From Paraburkholderia ribeironis (GTDB lineage Bacteria > Pseudomonadota > Gammaproteobacteria > Burkholderiales > Burkholderiaceae): a DNA stretch of 64,000 nucleotides. This document shows, one piece after another, positions 53,469 through 63,938 of this stretch. A program made the position numbers and the translations under genes. Within the stretch, counting starts at the first letter, position 1; every line of letters begins with the position of its first letter. Location of the stretch: the NCBI RefSeq assembly GCF_900019265.1, contig NZ_CYGX02000015.1, forward strand, positions 150 through 64,149, in the 5' to 3' direction. The notes below the pieces were generated by a model. The model was not told the origin of the DNA, searched no databases, and was given only the letters and a program-made list of their open reading frames with translations.

Positions 53469-55496
53469 TCACTGCACGTCGAGCACCAGAAGCTGCGCGC
53501 CGTCGGCCACCTGATCGCCAACGCCATACAATACTTCGGACACCGTACCAGCCGCCGGTGCGCCGATGGTGTGCTCCATCTTCATCGCCTCCATCACGAG
53601 CAGCGGCGTGCCCTTCTCGACCACCGTGCCCGGTTCGACCAGCACCGCGATCACCTTGCCCGGCATCGGCGCGGTGAGCCGGCCTTCGCCGCCTTCGGCA
53701 TCGGCGGCATGCGCGAGCAGGTTTTGCCACTCGAACGCCAGCGCATGACCGAAACAGAACACATGGAACGTATCGACGTCGACGAACACGCGGCCCGTGA
53801 CGCGCTCATCGCCTATCGTCGCGCGGAATTCGTGCGCGCCGGTGCCGACCGACCACGAGAACGCTTCGCGCACGCCATCGTGCTCGAGCGTTTGCGTGGC
53901 GCCGTCGCGGGCGAACGTGACGGTGAACGCGTTGTCATTGTCGACCTCGCGCCAGCTGAGCGTCTGCGTATAGCCGCCGTTCAGACGCCAGTGCGATAAC
54001 GCATCCCACGGCGACGCGCCATGCGCGGTGCCGCCCTCGCGCGTGAGCAAGGCCGCACAGGCAAGCGCGAGTGCTTCCTTGAACGGCTTTTTCAGCGGCG
54101 CAAACAGCGCGTCGTGATGGCGCTCGATCAGGCCCGTATCGAGGTCGGCGGTCGCGAACGGCTCGCTCGTGACGATGCGTTGCAGGAACTCGATATTGGT
54201 ATGCGGACCGACCACTTCGCACGCGTGCAGCGCGCGGCTCAGGCGCGCGAGCGCCTCTTCGCGCGTGGCGCCGTGGACGATCAGCTTGGCGATCATTGGG
54301 TCGTAGAACGGCGTGATGGTGTCGCCTTCGCGCACGCCGCTGTCGATGCGCACGGGCGCCTTGCGACCCGACTCGCCGAGACCGGCCGCGTCGATCGCGA
54401 ACTCCACGCCTTCGGGCATGCGCAGATGCTTGAGCGTGCCGGTCGACGGCAGGAAGCCGCGTGCCGGGTGTTCGGCATAGATGCGCGCTTCGATCGCGTG
54501 ACCGTCCAGCTGCAACTGCTGCTGCGTGAGCGGCAGCGGTTCGTCCGCGGCGACGCGCAGTTGCCATTCCACCAGGTCTTGGCCCGTCACCATCTCCGTG
54601 ACCGGATGCTCGACCTGCAGACGCGTGTTCATTTCCATGAAGTAAAACTCGCCGCTGCCGGTCATGATGAACTCGACCGTGCCCGCGCCGACGTAGTTCA
54701 CCGCACGGGCGGCAGCCACCGCCGCCTCACCCATGGCACGCCTGATTTCAGCGGACAAGCCGGGCGCCGGCGCCTCTTCCAGCACCTTCTGGTGACGCCG
54801 CTGCACCGAGCAGTCGCGATCGAACAGATAGACGGCGCCGCCGTGACGGTCCGCGAACACCTGCACTTCGACGTGACGCGGCCGCGTCAGATACTTCTCG
54901 ATCAGCACGCGATCGTTGCCGAAGCTGCTCGCGGCCTCGCGCTTGCACGACGCGAGCGCCGCCGCGAAGACCTCGCTGCGCGCGACCACGCGCATGCCCT
55001 TGCCGCCGCCGCCCGCGCTCGCCTTGAGCAGGACCGGATAACCGATCGCATCCGCTTCGCGATGCAGCAGTTCCGGATCCTGATCGTCGCCGTGATAACC
55101 GGGCACGAGCGGCACCGCGGCCGCGTGCATCAGCGCTTTCGCGGCGGCCTTCGAGCCCATCGCGGCGATCGCCGCAACCGGCGGTCCGATGAAGACGATG
55201 CCGGCCGCCTCGCACGCGTGCGCGAAGTCTTCGTTCTCCGACAGGAAGCCATAGCCCGGATGCACCGCCTGCGCGCCGCTCGCGCGTGCGGCTTCGATGA
55301 TGCGCTCGATGCGCAGATAGCTTTCCGCCGCCGTCGAGCCGCCGATGTGCACCGCCTCATCGCACGCGGCCACGTGTTTCGCGTTGGCGTCCGCGTCGGA
55401 ATAGACGGCCACGCTCGCGATGCCCAGGCGCTTGCAGGTCGCGGCCACGCGGCAGGCGATCTCGCCCCGGTTGGCAATCAGGATCTTGTTGAACAT
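53469..55496 (-). CDS. liuD: Methylcrotonoyl-CoA carboxylase, biotin-containing alpha subunit
   Basis: 675 aa: biotin-carboxylase domains (MFNKILIANRGEIACRVAATCKRLG; ATP-grasp KASAGGGGKGMRVV; EMNTRLQVEHPVTEMVTGQDLVEWQL) and a C-terminal biotinyl domain with the biotin-attachment Lys in VMEAMKMEHTI. It carboxylates 3-methylcrotonyl-CoA with the beta subunit (56398-58005) in leucine breakdown. Last gene of the liu operon. Confidence 0.95.
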   Translation of the reverse strand: MFNKILIANRGEIACRVAATCKRLGIASVAVYSDADANAKHVAACDEAVHIGGSTAAESYLRIERIIEAARASGAQAVHPGYGFLSENEDFAHACEAAGIVFIGPPVAAIAAMGSKAAAKALMHAAAVPLVPGYHGDDQDPELLHREADAIGYPVLLKASAGGGGKGMRVVARSEVFAAALASCKREAASSFGNDRVLIEKYLTRPRHVEVQVFADRHGGAVYLFDRDCSVQRRHQKVLEEAPAPGLSAEIRRAMGEAAVAAARAVNYVGAGTVEFIMTGSGEFYFMEMNTRLQVEHPVTEMVTGQDLVEWQLRVAADEPLPLTQQQLQLDGHAIEARIYAEHPARGFLPSTGTLKHLRMPEGVEFAIDAAGLGESGRKAPVRIDSGVREGDTITPFYDPMIAKLIVHGATREEALARLSRALHACEVVGPHTNIEFLQRIVTSEPFATADLDTGLIERHHDALFAPLKKPFKEALALACAALLTREGGTAHGASPWDALSHWRLNGGYTQTLSWREVDNDNAFTVTFARDGATQTLEHDGVREAFSWSVGTGAHEFRATIGDERVTGRVFVDVDTFHVFCFGHALAFEWQNLLAHAADAEGGEGRLTAPMPGKVIAVLVEPGTVVEKGTPLLVMEAMKMEHTIGAPAAGTVSEVLYGVGDQVADGAQLLVLDVQ

Positions 55497-55582
55497 GAGT
55501 GTCTCGATGAAGTGTGCCGTGCGGGCCTGTTGTTCTGGTCAAGGCGCTGCACGCGCCCCGGAAAATGTGTGTGGCTCGTGGA

Positions 55583-56368
55583 TCAGTTGCGCCAGCCTGG
55601 CGTGCGTTTCTCGAGGAACGACGCGACGCCTTCGCGGCCTTCCGCGCCGGCACGCGTGCGCGCGATGCGCGCCGCCGTGTCCTCGATCATCGCATCGTTC
55701 AGCTCGCGGCTCGCGATGTCCTGCACCAGTTGCTTGCATGCGCGCACCGCATGCGGACCGTTAGCGCACAGCGTCGCGGCGATCTGCTGGACGGTGGCGT
55801 CCAGCTGCGCCGCGTCGACTGCCTCGCTGACGAGGCCGAGGCGCAACGCCGTCGCGCAATCGAACGCCTCGGCGGTGATGAAATAGCGGCGCGAGGCCTG
55901 CTCGCCCAACGCGCGAATCACATATGGCGCGATGGTCGCCGGAATCAGACCGAGTCGCGCCTCGGACAGGCAGAACCGCACACTGTGCACCGCGACGACG
56001 ATATCGCACGCGGCGATCAGCCCCATGCCGCCCGCGTAGGCATCGCCGTTCACGCGTGCGATCACCGGCTTGCTGCAGCGATACACCGAGGCCAGCATGT
56101 TGGCCAGCAACATCGCGTCGGCGCGGTTCTCGTCGTCGGAGTAACCGGCCATCTTCTTCATCCAGTTCAGGTCGGCGCCCGCACAGAAGGCCTTGCCGTG
56201 CGCGGCCAACACCACCGCGCGCACGTCGTCGCGGCCGTTGAGCGCCGTGAACGCGGAGGTCACATCGGCGATCATGGTTTCGTTGAACGCGTTGCGTACA
56301 TCCGGGCGATTCAGCGTGAGCGTCGCGACCTGGCCGTCAAAGCCGACATCCAGCGTTTCGTATTGCAT
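55583..56368 (-). CDS. liuC: Methylglutaconyl-CoA hydratase
   Basis: 261 aa from ATG 56368 (MQYETLDVGFDGQVATLTLNRPDVRNAFNETM). It is a crotonase-family enzyme with VVLAAHGKAFCAGADLNWMKKMAGYS and ARVNGDAYAGGMGLIAACD. Position between the two carboxylase subunit genes identifies it as the hydratase making HMG-CoA. The frame is open upstream to 56734 but overlaps liuB there. Confidence 0.93.
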   Translation of the reverse strand: MQYETLDVGFDGQVATLTLNRPDVRNAFNETMIADVTSAFTALNGRDDVRAVVLAAHGKAFCAGADLNWMKKMAGYSDDENRADAMLLANMLASVYRCSKPVIARVNGDAYAGGMGLIAACDIVVAVHSVRFCLSEARLGLIPATIAPYVIRALGEQASRRYFITAEAFDCATALRLGLVSEAVDAAQLDATVQQIAATLCANGPHAVRACKQLVQDIASRELNDAMIEDTAARIARTRAGAEGREGVASFLEKRTPGWRN

Positions 56369-56397
56369 ACGTTGCAGCTCCTGCGCGTTGCGCGCTG

Positions 56398-58005
56398 TCA
56401 CATTCTGAATACGCCGAAGCGCGTGTCTTCGATCGGCGCGTTCATGCTCGCCGACAGCCCGAGACCGAGCACGTCGCGCGTTTGCGCCGGGTCGATCACG
56501 CCGTCGTCCCACAGGCGCGCGCTCGCATAGTACGGGTGCCCCTGATGTTCGTACTGGTCGCGGATCGGCTGCTTGAACGCCTCTTCCTCTTCCGCGCTCC
56601 ATGCGCCGCCGCGCGCTTCGATGCCGTCGCGCTTGACCGTGGCCAGCACCGACGCGGCCTGCTCGCCGCCCATCACCGAGATGCGCGCGTTCGGCCACAT
56701 CCACAGGAAGCGCGGCGAATACGCGCGGCCGCACATGCCGTAGTTGCCCGCGCCGAACGAGCCGCCAATGATCACCGTGAACTTCGGCACCTTCGCGGTG
56801 GCGACCGCCGTCACCATCTTCGCGCCGTTACGGGCGATGCCTTCGTTTTCGTACTTGCGGCCCACCATGAAACCCGTGATGTTCTGCAGGAACACCAGCG
56901 GAATCTTGCGCTGGCAGCACAGTTCGATGAAGTGCGCGCCCTTGAGCGCCGACTCCGAAAACAGAATGCCGTTGTTGGCGACGATGCCGACCGGATGTCC
57001 CCAGATATGCGCGAAGCCGCACACGAGCGTGGTGCCGTAGCGCGCCTTGAATTCGTCGAACGCGGAGTCGTCGACGATGCGCGCGATCACCTCGCGGATA
57101 TCGAACGGCTTGCGCGTATCCACGGGAATCACGCCGTACATGCTGTGCACGTCGTAGCGCGGCGGCTTCGGTTCGCGCAGCGCCAGCGGCGTAGGTTTGC
57201 CGAGATTCAGATTGCCGACGATGCTGCGCGCGATCGCGAGTGCATGCGCGTCGTTTTGCGCGAGATGATCGACCACGCCCGACAGCCGCGTATGCACGTC
57301 GCCGCCGCCGAGGTCTTCCGCGCTCACCACCTCGCCGGTCGCGGCTTTCACGAGCGGCGGGCCGCCGAGAAAAATCGTCCCCTGATTCTTCACGATGATC
57401 GACTCGTCGCTCATCGCCGGCACATAAGCGCCACCCGCCGTGCACGAGCCCATCACGACGGCGATCTGCGCAATGCCCGCCGCCGACAGATTCGCCTGGT
57501 TGTAGAAGATGCGGCCGAAGTGATCGCGATCGGGGAACACGTCGTCCTGATTCGGCAGATTCGCGCCGCCCGAGTCGACCAGATACACGCAGGGCAAACG
57601 ATTTTCCGCGGCGATTTCCTGGGCCCGCACGTGCTTCTTCACGGTGACCGGATAGTAGGTGCCGCCCTTGACCGTGGCGTCGTTGCAGACGATCACGCAC
57701 TCCTGCCCCGCGATCCGGCCAATGCCCGTGATCACGCCCGCGCCGGGCGCGTCGTTGTCGTACATGTCATACGCCGCGAGTTGCGAGAACTCGAGAAACG
57801 GCGTGCCCGGATCGAGCAGTTGCGCGATCCGCTCGCGCGGCAGCAATTTGCCGCGCCCCGTGTGTTTGTCGCGCGCCGCCTGGCCGCCGCCCAGTGCGAG
57901 CTGCTCGACCTTCGCGCGAAGATCGGCGACCAGCGCTTCGAGCGCCGCCGCGTTGGCGCGAAAATCGTCCGAGCGCGGATTCAGCTTTGATTCGATGATC
58001 GGCAT
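56398..58005 (-). CDS. liuB: Methylcrotonoyl-CoA carboxylase, carboxyltransferase beta subunit
   Basis: 535 aa of the acyl-CoA carboxylase carboxyltransferase family: [89 protein letters not shown]. Length and gene order match MccB/LiuB. Confidence 0.95.
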   Translation of the reverse strand: MPIIESKLNPRSDDFRANAAALEALVADLRAKVEQLALGGGQAARDKHTGRGKLLPRERIAQLLDPGTPFLEFSQLAAYDMYDNDAPGAGVITGIGRIAGQECVIVCNDATVKGGTYYPVTVKKHVRAQEIAAENRLPCVYLVDSGGANLPNQDDVFPDRDHFGRIFYNQANLSAAGIAQIAVVMGSCTAGGAYVPAMSDESIIVKNQGTIFLGGPPLVKAATGEVVSAEDLGGGDVHTRLSGVVDHLAQNDAHALAIARSIVGNLNLGKPTPLALREPKPPRYDVHSMYGVIPVDTRKPFDIREVIARIVDDSAFDEFKARYGTTLVCGFAHIWGHPVGIVANNGILFSESALKGAHFIELCCQRKIPLVFLQNITGFMVGRKYENEGIARNGAKMVTAVATAKVPKFTVIIGGSFGAGNYGMCGRAYSPRFLWMWPNARISVMGGEQAASVLATVKRDGIEARGGAWSAEEEEAFKQPIRDQYEHQGHPYYASARLWDDGVIDPAQTRDVLGLGLSASMNAPIEDTRFGVFRM

Positions 58006-58143
58006 GGCGTTGCTTCTCCTGTTCGCCGCATTTTTATGGAGGCCGGTGCTCGACGCGCCGCGAGGCGGCGCGTGGAATGCTCATGTTGATGCGCATGGAG
58101 CGCGTCAAGCGCATGAAGCGCCACGCGCCGCCATCACGAGCCG

Positions 58144-59325
58144 TCAGGCCGTTTCGGCGAACAGTTCGCGGCCGATCAGCATGCGACGGATCTCGCTCGT
58201 GCCCGCGCCGATTTCATAGAGCTTTGCGTCGCGCCACAAACGCCCGACCGGATACTCGTTGATATAGCCGTTGCCGCCGAGAATCTGGATCGCTTCGCCG
58301 GCCATCCACGTGGCTTTTTCCGCGGTGTAGAGAATCACGCCGGCGCAGTCCTTGCGCACCTGGCGCACGTGCTGTGCGCCGAGCGTATCGAGCTGACGGC
58401 CCACCGCGTACAGATACGCGCGGCACGCCTGCAGTGTGGTATAGAGATCGGCCACCTTGCCCTGAATCAGCTGGAACTCGCCGATCGACTGGCCGAACTG
58501 CTTGCGGTCGTGGATATACGGCACGACCGCGTCCATCACCGCGACCATGATGCCGGTCGGGCCGCCCGCGAGCACCGCGCGCTCGTAGTCGAGGCCGCTC
58601 ATCAGCACCTTCGCGCCGCCGTTGAGCTGGCCGAGAATATTTTCTTCCGGCACTTCGACGTTCTCGAACACCAGCTCGCCGGTATGCGAGCCGCGCATGC
58701 CGAGCTTGTCGAGCTTCTGCGCAACCGAAAAACCCTTCATGCCCTTCTCGACGATAAACGCGGTAATGCCGCGCGAATTCGCCTCGGGATCAGTCTTCGC
58801 GTAGACCACCAGCGTGTCGCAATCCGGGCCGTTCGTGATCCACATCTTGGTGCCGTTGAGCACGTAGCGATCGCCCTTTTTATCGGCACGCAGCTTCATG
58901 CTGACCACGTCCGAACCGGCGTTCGGCTCGCTCATCGCGAGCGCGCCGACGTGCTCGCCCGACACGAGTTTGGGCAGGTATTGGCGCTTTTGCGCGTCCG
59001 TGCCGTTGCGGTGAATCTGGTTGACGCACAGATTCGAATGCGCGCCGTAAGAGAGGCCGACCGACGCCGACGCACGCGAGATCTCTTCCATTGCGATCAT
59101 GTGCGCGGTGTAGCCCATGTTCGCGCCGCCGTATTCCTCGGACACCGTCATGCCGAGCACGCCGAGATCGCCGAACTTGCGCCACAGGTCCATCGGGAAC
59201 TGATCCGTGCGATCGATTTCCGCGGCGCGCGGGGCGATTTCTTTGGCAGCGAATCCCGCGATGCTGTCACGCAGCATTTCGATCTCTTCGCCGAGCGGGA
59301 ACTGCAAACCGGGCAGGTTGCGCAT
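58144..59325 (-). CDS. liuA: Isovaleryl-CoA dehydrogenase
   Basis: 393 aa from ATG 59325 (CTGGAGAC upstream); the frame extends to 59466 without a better start. Typical motifs: [46 protein letters not shown] (with the Glu expected of isovaleryl-CoA dehydrogenases) and [16 protein letters not shown]. It is the first gene of the liu operon; electrons go to ETF. Confidence 0.95.
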   Translation of the reverse strand: MRNLPGLQFPLGEEIEMLRDSIAGFAAKEIAPRAAEIDRTDQFPMDLWRKFGDLGVLGMTVSEEYGGANMGYTAHMIAMEEISRASASVGLSYGAHSNLCVNQIHRNGTDAQKRQYLPKLVSGEHVGALAMSEPNAGSDVVSMKLRADKKGDRYVLNGTKMWITNGPDCDTLVVYAKTDPEANSRGITAFIVEKGMKGFSVAQKLDKLGMRGSHTGELVFENVEVPEENILGQLNGGAKVLMSGLDYERAVLAGGPTGIMVAVMDAVVPYIHDRKQFGQSIGEFQLIQGKVADLYTTLQACRAYLYAVGRQLDTLGAQHVRQVRKDCAGVILYTAEKATWMAGEAIQILGGNGYINEYPVGRLWRDAKLYEIGAGTSEIRRMLIGRELFAETA

Positions 59326-59472
59326 TGCTGTGTCTCCAGAGTTCGTTGGCGTCCGGTCGGCCTGGATGGCGCCGGGCGGTCCTATCGGCTCGGGTGCGGG
59401 GTCGGCGCGGCCACCTCGGCCACCCACGATCCCGCACATGCACGATAGTTTCAACGCGCATTTCACGCCAGA

Positions 59473-59488
59473 TTGACGTAAGCGTCAA
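59473..59488. promoter_or_regulatory. Palindrome resembling a LiuR-type operator
   Basis: TTGACGTAAGCGTCAA (6-bp arms, 4-base centre) lies in the liuA-TetR divergent spacer. It resembles the TTGACGTnnACGTnAA pattern known for liu regulation in proteobacteria. Confidence 0.5.
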
Positions 59489-59498
59489 CAATTATTTT

Positions 59499-59511
59499 TG
59501 AGTATTACTCA
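59499..59511. promoter_or_regulatory. Palindrome, probable TetR operator
   Basis: TGAGTATTACTCA is a perfect odd palindrome centred on T59505, between liuA and the divergent TetR gene. Confidence 0.5.
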
Positions 59512-59612
59512 GAATTTACACTTAGGCGCTCCAGACAGGCCGTTCCGTGATAGCATCGCCGACATCAGGCTCGACAAGCCCGATTCGCGTCACAAATCTG
59601 AACTGGACTCAT

Positions 59613-60356
59613 ATGACGGTTGCCGTGAAGGCCGGGTTACCTGTCTCGCGCCGCCAGCCGGCCGGGCGCAAGTCGCAGCAACGCGTGAGGGAGATTCTTC
59701 AGGCGGGCCGCGACGTCTTCTCCGAGAAGGGCTACGAGCGCGCGACCACCGCGGAGATCGCGCAACGCCTTGGCATTTCCGAGGCGACCGTGTTCAGCTA
59801 TTTCCGCGGCAAGCGCGAGCTCTGCGCGCGCGTGATCGGCGACTGGTACGACGAGATCATCGAAGCCATCGAGTCCGGCTTGCCGCGCGATGGCAGCGTG
59901 CGCCAGCAGTTTGCGTTCATCGTGCGCACGCATTTGCGCTTGATGCTGGTGAACGGCACGGATCTGTGCGCGCTGGTGCTGTCCGAAGGCCGCGCCCGTC
60001 ATCATGAGTTGAGCGAGGCGCTGACCGAACTGCAGCGGCGCTACACCGCACCATTGATGCGCGTGCTGGCGCAAGGCCAGCAAAGCGGCCAGATTCGCAC
60101 CGACATGCCACTGCGCCTGTTGCGCTCGATGGTGTTCGGGCCCATGGAGCATGTGCTGTGGGACGCCACGCTGACCAACCGGCAGATCGACATCGACGCC
60201 ACCGCGGACCAGTTGATCGACGTGTTGTGGACTGCACTCACACCGCCGGATCTGTCGGTGGCTGCGCTGCAGCAGTTCAGAGCGGAAGTGGCCGAGGCGA
60301 ACCGGCGTTTCGAGCAAGCCGCGCGCCGCGCGCCGGGTCCGCTGAGCGACGAATAG
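59613..60356 (+). CDS. TetR-family regulator of the liu operon
   Basis: 247 aa from ATG 59613. HTH: ILQAGRDVFSEKGYERATTAEIAQRLGISEATVFSYFRGKRELC. The C-terminal ligand domain is helical. Divergent from liuA, so probable repressor of liuABCD responding to branched acyl-CoA (LiuQ-like in betaproteobacteria). The ribosome binding site is weak; ATG 59547 would add 22 residues without similarity. Confidence 0.9.
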   Translation: MTVAVKAGLPVSRRQPAGRKSQQRVREILQAGRDVFSEKGYERATTAEIAQRLGISEATVFSYFRGKRELCARVIGDWYDEIIEAIESGLPRDGSVRQQFAFIVRTHLRLMLVNGTDLCALVLSEGRARHHELSEALTELQRRYTAPLMRVLAQGQQSGQIRTDMPLRLLRSMVFGPMEHVLWDATLTNRQIDIDATADQLIDVLWTALTPPDLSVAALQQFRAEVAEANRRFEQAARRAPGPLSDE

Positions 60357-60551
60357 CGAGCCGCGGCTCACCAGCGACGCACCCGCGGCTCACGATTGTG
60401 CGCGCCGCGATTCGGCTTTGCAGAACTCGATATATGTCGGGGCACCGCCGTGCGCCGCCAGGTGGCCCCCGGCGCATCTGCCTGCCGCTGCCTGCCGCCC
60501 GAAAAGAAGCTAATCTACGGCTTCCCCGACGCAGCCAGCAGGAGACTCCAC

Positions 60552-61409
60552 GTGCCCGAAGCGAAACAGGCGAACCGCGCGACACCAGCGAAACTAGCGA
60601 AACCCGCGAAGTCCACTCCATCCACGAACCTGCGCATCGGCATCGGCGGCTGGACCTATGCGCCCTGGCGCGGCACCTTCTACCCGTCGGACCTTACCCA
60701 GAGCCGCGAACTCGAATACGCGAGCCGGCACCTCACGTCGATAGAAATCAACGGCACGTTTTACGGTTTGCAAAAACCGGCGAGCTACGAGAAGTGGTAT
60801 CAGGAAACCCCGGAAGATTTCGTCTTCTCGCTGAAAGCGCCGCGCTATGCGACCAACAGAAAAGTGCTTGCCGATGCGGGCGAAACGATCGAACGCTTCT
60901 TCGCGAGCGGCGTGCTGCTGCTCAAACAGAAACTCGGCCCGATCAACTGGCAATTCGCGACCACCAAACAATTCGACCGTGAAGACTTCGAAGCCTTTCT
61001 GAAACTGCTGCCCGCCAGCATCGAAGGCCGGAAGCTCAGGCATGCGATCGAAGTTCGCCATGACACGTTCAGGAGCCCGGAATTCATCGCGCTTGCGCGG
61101 AAATACAAGGTTGCGGTCGTGCTGGCGGGCGACAGCGACTACCCGCAAATCGCCGACCTCACCGCGCCCTTCGTGTACGCGCGCATCATGGGCACCACCG
61201 ACAAACAGGCCAAAGGCTATTCGACCAGCGCGCTCGACGCATGGGCCGCCCGCGTGCGCCAGCTCGCCGCGGGCACGACGCCGGACGACCTGGAAACGTC
61301 CGCCGCGCCACCTGCGAAAGCAACTGCGCGCGACGTCTACCTGTACGTGATCAGCGGCTTCAAGGAACGCAATCCGGCCGCCGCGATGGCGCTGATCGGA
61401 AGACTCTGA
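60552..61409 (+). CDS. DUF72 family protein (YecE-like)
   Basis: 285 aa from GTG 60552, which has CAGGAGAC upstream; ATG 60396 in the same frame lacks one. DUF72 barrel motifs: LRIGIGGWTYAPWRGTFYP, HLTSIEINGTFYGLQKPASYEKWYQETPEDFVFSLKAPRYATN, LGPINWQFATTKQFD, HAIEVRHDTF. The function of the family is not established. Confidence 0.9.
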   Translation: MPEAKQANRATPAKLAKPAKSTPSTNLRIGIGGWTYAPWRGTFYPSDLTQSRELEYASRHLTSIEINGTFYGLQKPASYEKWYQETPEDFVFSLKAPRYATNRKVLADAGETIERFFASGVLLLKQKLGPINWQFATTKQFDREDFEAFLKLLPASIEGRKLRHAIEVRHDTFRSPEFIALARKYKVAVVLAGDSDYPQIADLTAPFVYARIMGTTDKQAKGYSTSALDAWAARVRQLAAGTTPDDLETSAAPPAKATARDVYLYVISGFKERNPAAAMALIGRL

Positions 61410-61641
61410 CCTGCCGTACTGCCGACGGCGGCAGGGCGGTGTCATAATCGCGCCAACGCAGCGGCGCAACAATGACGCAACGAAGTGACGCAACGACGGC
61501 GCAAAAGTGACGCTACAGCAACTCAAAGGCGACGCAACAGCGCCCCCAACAGCAACCCAGAGTCCACGCGAAACCAGCGCAGCGGCACTCGCACATTCCA
61601 GGCGGCCAGGCCGCCTCATCATCCAGGTCCGGGAGAACATT

Positions 61642-62760
61642 TTGAGCGCCATCGACAATCCTTTGCACGATCAGGAAGTCGGCTCGGCCGACGCCACCCA
61701 GGACACCACGCGCATCGACGACGTTCGGATCGGCGCGGTGCGTCCGTTGATTTCCCCTGCGCTGCTGCAGGACGAATTGCCGGTGCCGCCCGCGGTGCAG
61801 ACACTCGTCGAAAAAACGCGCGTGGAAATCGCCGACATTCTGCACGGCCGCGATGACCGGCTCGTGCTGATCGTCGGTCCGTGTTCGATTCACGACCACG
61901 ACCAGGCGATCGAATACGCGCGCAAGCTGAAGGCCGCGGCCGATGCCCACAAGAACGATCTGCTGATCGTGATGCGCGTCTACTTCGAGAAGCCTCGCAC
62001 CACGATCGGCTGGAAAGGTTATATCAACGACCCGCGTCTCGACGGCAGTTTCCGCATCAACGAAGGTCTGCGTCTCGCGCGGCAATTGCTGCTCGACATC
62101 AACGGTCTTGGTCTGCCCACGGCCACGGAATTCCTCGATCTGCTCAGCCCGCAATACATCGCCGATCTGATCGCATGGGGCGCCATCGGCGCACGCACGA
62201 CAGAGAGTCAGAGCCATCGGCAACTCGCGTCGGGGCTGAGCTGCCCGATCGGTTTCAAGAACGGCACCGACGGCGGCGTGCAGATCGCCGCGGACGCGAT
62301 TGTCGCCGCACGCGCGAGTCACGCGTTCATGGGCATGACGAAAATGGGCATGGCCGCGATCTTCGAAACGCGCGGCAACGACGACGCGCATGTGATCCTG
62401 CGCGGCGGCAAGAAGGGGCCGAACTATGACAGCGCGTCGGTGCAAGCCACCTGCGCGACGCTCGCATCAGCGGGTTTGCGCGAGCAGGTGATGATCGATT
62501 GTTCGCATGCGAACTCGGGCAAATCGCACTTGCGTCAACTGGAGGTGGTGCAGGATCTGGCGCAGCAACTCGCGCAGCGCGAGCGGCGCATTATCGGCGT
62601 GATGCTGGAGAGTCATCTGGAAGAAGGCCGACAGGACCTGAACGCCGGTGTGCCATTGCGTTATGGCGTCTCGATCACGGATGCCTGCGTGAGCTGGGCG
62701 CAAACCGAGCCGGCGCTCGACACCCTCGCCGACGCAACCCGCAAGCGTCGCGCGGGCTGA
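61642..62760 (+). CDS. aroG: 3-deoxy-7-phosphoheptulonate synthase (DAHP synthase)
   Basis: 372 aa from TTG 61642, chosen because GGGAG lies six bases upstream and the protein then has the usual length. Class I signatures: LVLIVGPCSIHDHDQAIEYA, MRVYFEKPRTTIGWKGYINDP, WGAIGARTTESQSHRQLASGLSCPIGFKNGTDG, MIDCSHANSGK, GVSITDACVSW. It condenses erythrose-4-phosphate and PEP in the first step of aromatic biosynthesis. Confidence 0.94.
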   Translation: MSAIDNPLHDQEVGSADATQDTTRIDDVRIGAVRPLISPALLQDELPVPPAVQTLVEKTRVEIADILHGRDDRLVLIVGPCSIHDHDQAIEYARKLKAAADAHKNDLLIVMRVYFEKPRTTIGWKGYINDPRLDGSFRINEGLRLARQLLLDINGLGLPTATEFLDLLSPQYIADLIAWGAIGARTTESQSHRQLASGLSCPIGFKNGTDGGVQIAADAIVAARASHAFMGMTKMGMAAIFETRGNDDAHVILRGGKKGPNYDSASVQATCATLASAGLREQVMIDCSHANSGKSHLRQLEVVQDLAQQLAQRERRIIGVMLESHLEEGRQDLNAGVPLRYGVSITDACVSWAQTEPALDTLADATRKRRAG

Positions 62761-62914
62761 GCACGGCGCCGGTGCACACGCGCTGCACCAGCCGCCGATC
62801 AGCCTGGCTTACGGCGTTGCGGGGTTGGGCAGCGCGCGATTCTTCACGCCCGATGCATCGCTCGCCGTGCGCTTCGCAGCGCACCGTGGACGCTCCGGCG
62901 TGAAGCGCGTTGTC

Positions 62915-63193
62915 TTACGACGCGTTGACGGCTTCCTTGAAGGCCTTGCCGGCGGTGAACTTCACCGTCTTGGCTGCGGCGATCTGGATCTCGGCGCCCG
63001 TCGACGGATTGCGGCCCACGCGTGCTGCGCGCGCGCCGGTCGAGAAAGAACCGAAACCGACCAGTTGCACCGTATCGCCACCCACCACGGCCTTAGTCAC
63101 CGCTTCGACGATCGCGTCGATGGTCTGGCCGGTGGCCGCTTTGCTTTCGCCCGTTGCTGCGGCGACTGCATCAATCAGTTCCTGTTTGTTCAT
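62915..63193 (-). CDS. hupB: DNA-binding protein HU
   Basis: 92 aa: [67 protein letters not shown]. This is the complete HU fold with the beta-arm GRNPSTG. GGAAG precedes the ATG. A nucleoid protein, convergent with aroG. It could be HU-alpha or -beta; the symbol is the usual Burkholderia assignment. Confidence 0.95.
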   Translation of the reverse strand: MNKQELIDAVAAATGESKAATGQTIDAIVEAVTKAVVGGDTVQLVGFGSFSTGARAARVGRNPSTGAEIQIAAAKTVKFTAGKAFKEAVNAS

Positions 63194-63542
63194 AGCACTT
63201 CCCGTATGGTAATCATGGAACCGGCGCTACATCTGTCGCGCCGGGACCGACACACTAACGCATAGGCGCGCTTTCGCGCAAACCCCCGCTGCAAGGCTTG
63301 TATCACCCGCCCAGAGCCAATTTGACGATTTTTGGTAGCAAACTGCCAGCAGAATCGTGTGCTTACGCGTTTTACGCGCATTCGACGCGCTTGAGCCGGA
63401 TCACAATCCGTTGCAATTTCATGCATTTAGCGTCGCGCCAAAGGCTGCCAGCCGGCTTTTTTACTATGTATGGCGGTTCGCGCGGCGGTCGCATGGCCGG
63501 TCCCAAGGCACGGCAAATTCAAAATCCGGGAGAGATAAAAAA
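63194..63542. other. Divergent spacer upstream of HU and a small exported protein
   Basis: About 350 bases carrying the promoters of both genes; no gene or clear operator is seen. Confidence 0.6.
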
Positions 63543-63938
63543 ATGAAATTTCGCCATATTGCAACAGGTGCACTGCTCGCCGCGCTGTCCTCGGCGGCCA
63601 TGGCGGCCGAGGACGATAGCTGCGCCACCCTGGTCGGCGCGGCAAGTTCTGCTGCGCCGCAAGGCTTCCGGGTTCGCGATGGCGAACCGGTGGATCTGGT
63701 CAGTGGCGCGAAAAGCGACACGAAAACCGTGCATGGCAAGCTACTGGTATTCAGCGACGACGGCGTCTTTCGAGCCTACTGGCAGCCGGATAACAGCGCG
63801 GAAAAATACGTGCTGGCGAATGCGGGCGTCAATACGGTGCGCCTCGTGTCGACGCCCCCGCAAGGCACGCCGGCCACGAACGGCGAACCCGGCACGACGC
63901 TGCCGCCCCAGCACGTGCTCTCGTGCCCCGCGCTCTGA
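63543..63938 (+). CDS. Small exported hypothetical protein
   Basis: 131 aa from ATG 63543 (GGGAGAG upstream). Signal peptide MKFRHIATGALLAALSSAAMA, then EDDSCATLVGAASSAAPQGF. Two Cys (near residue 27 and near the C-terminus) could form a disulphide. Periplasmic or secreted; no family recognised. No feature is seen in the remaining 62 bases of the window. Confidence 0.85.
   Translation: MKFRHIATGALLAALSSAAMAAEDDSCATLVGAASSAAPQGFRVRDGEPVDLVSGAKSDTKTVHGKLLVFSDDGVFRAYWQPDNSAEKYVLANAGVNTVRLVSTPPQGTPATNGEPGTTLPPQHVLSCPAL

Noticed and set aside
56482..57990. 502-codon plus-strand frame opposite liuB
   Set aside because: Shadow of the carboxyltransferase gene; Arg/His-rich with no domain.
60358..60369. 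12-bp palindrome GAGCCGCGGCTC after the TetR gene
   Set aside because: All-GC-type palindromes are frequent in this composition and no T-run or promoter is near.
62842..62905. 9-bp inverted repeat CTTCACGCC/GGCGTGAAG after aroG
   Set aside because: The arms are 46 bases apart with no T-run; chance pairing in GC-rich DNA is likely.
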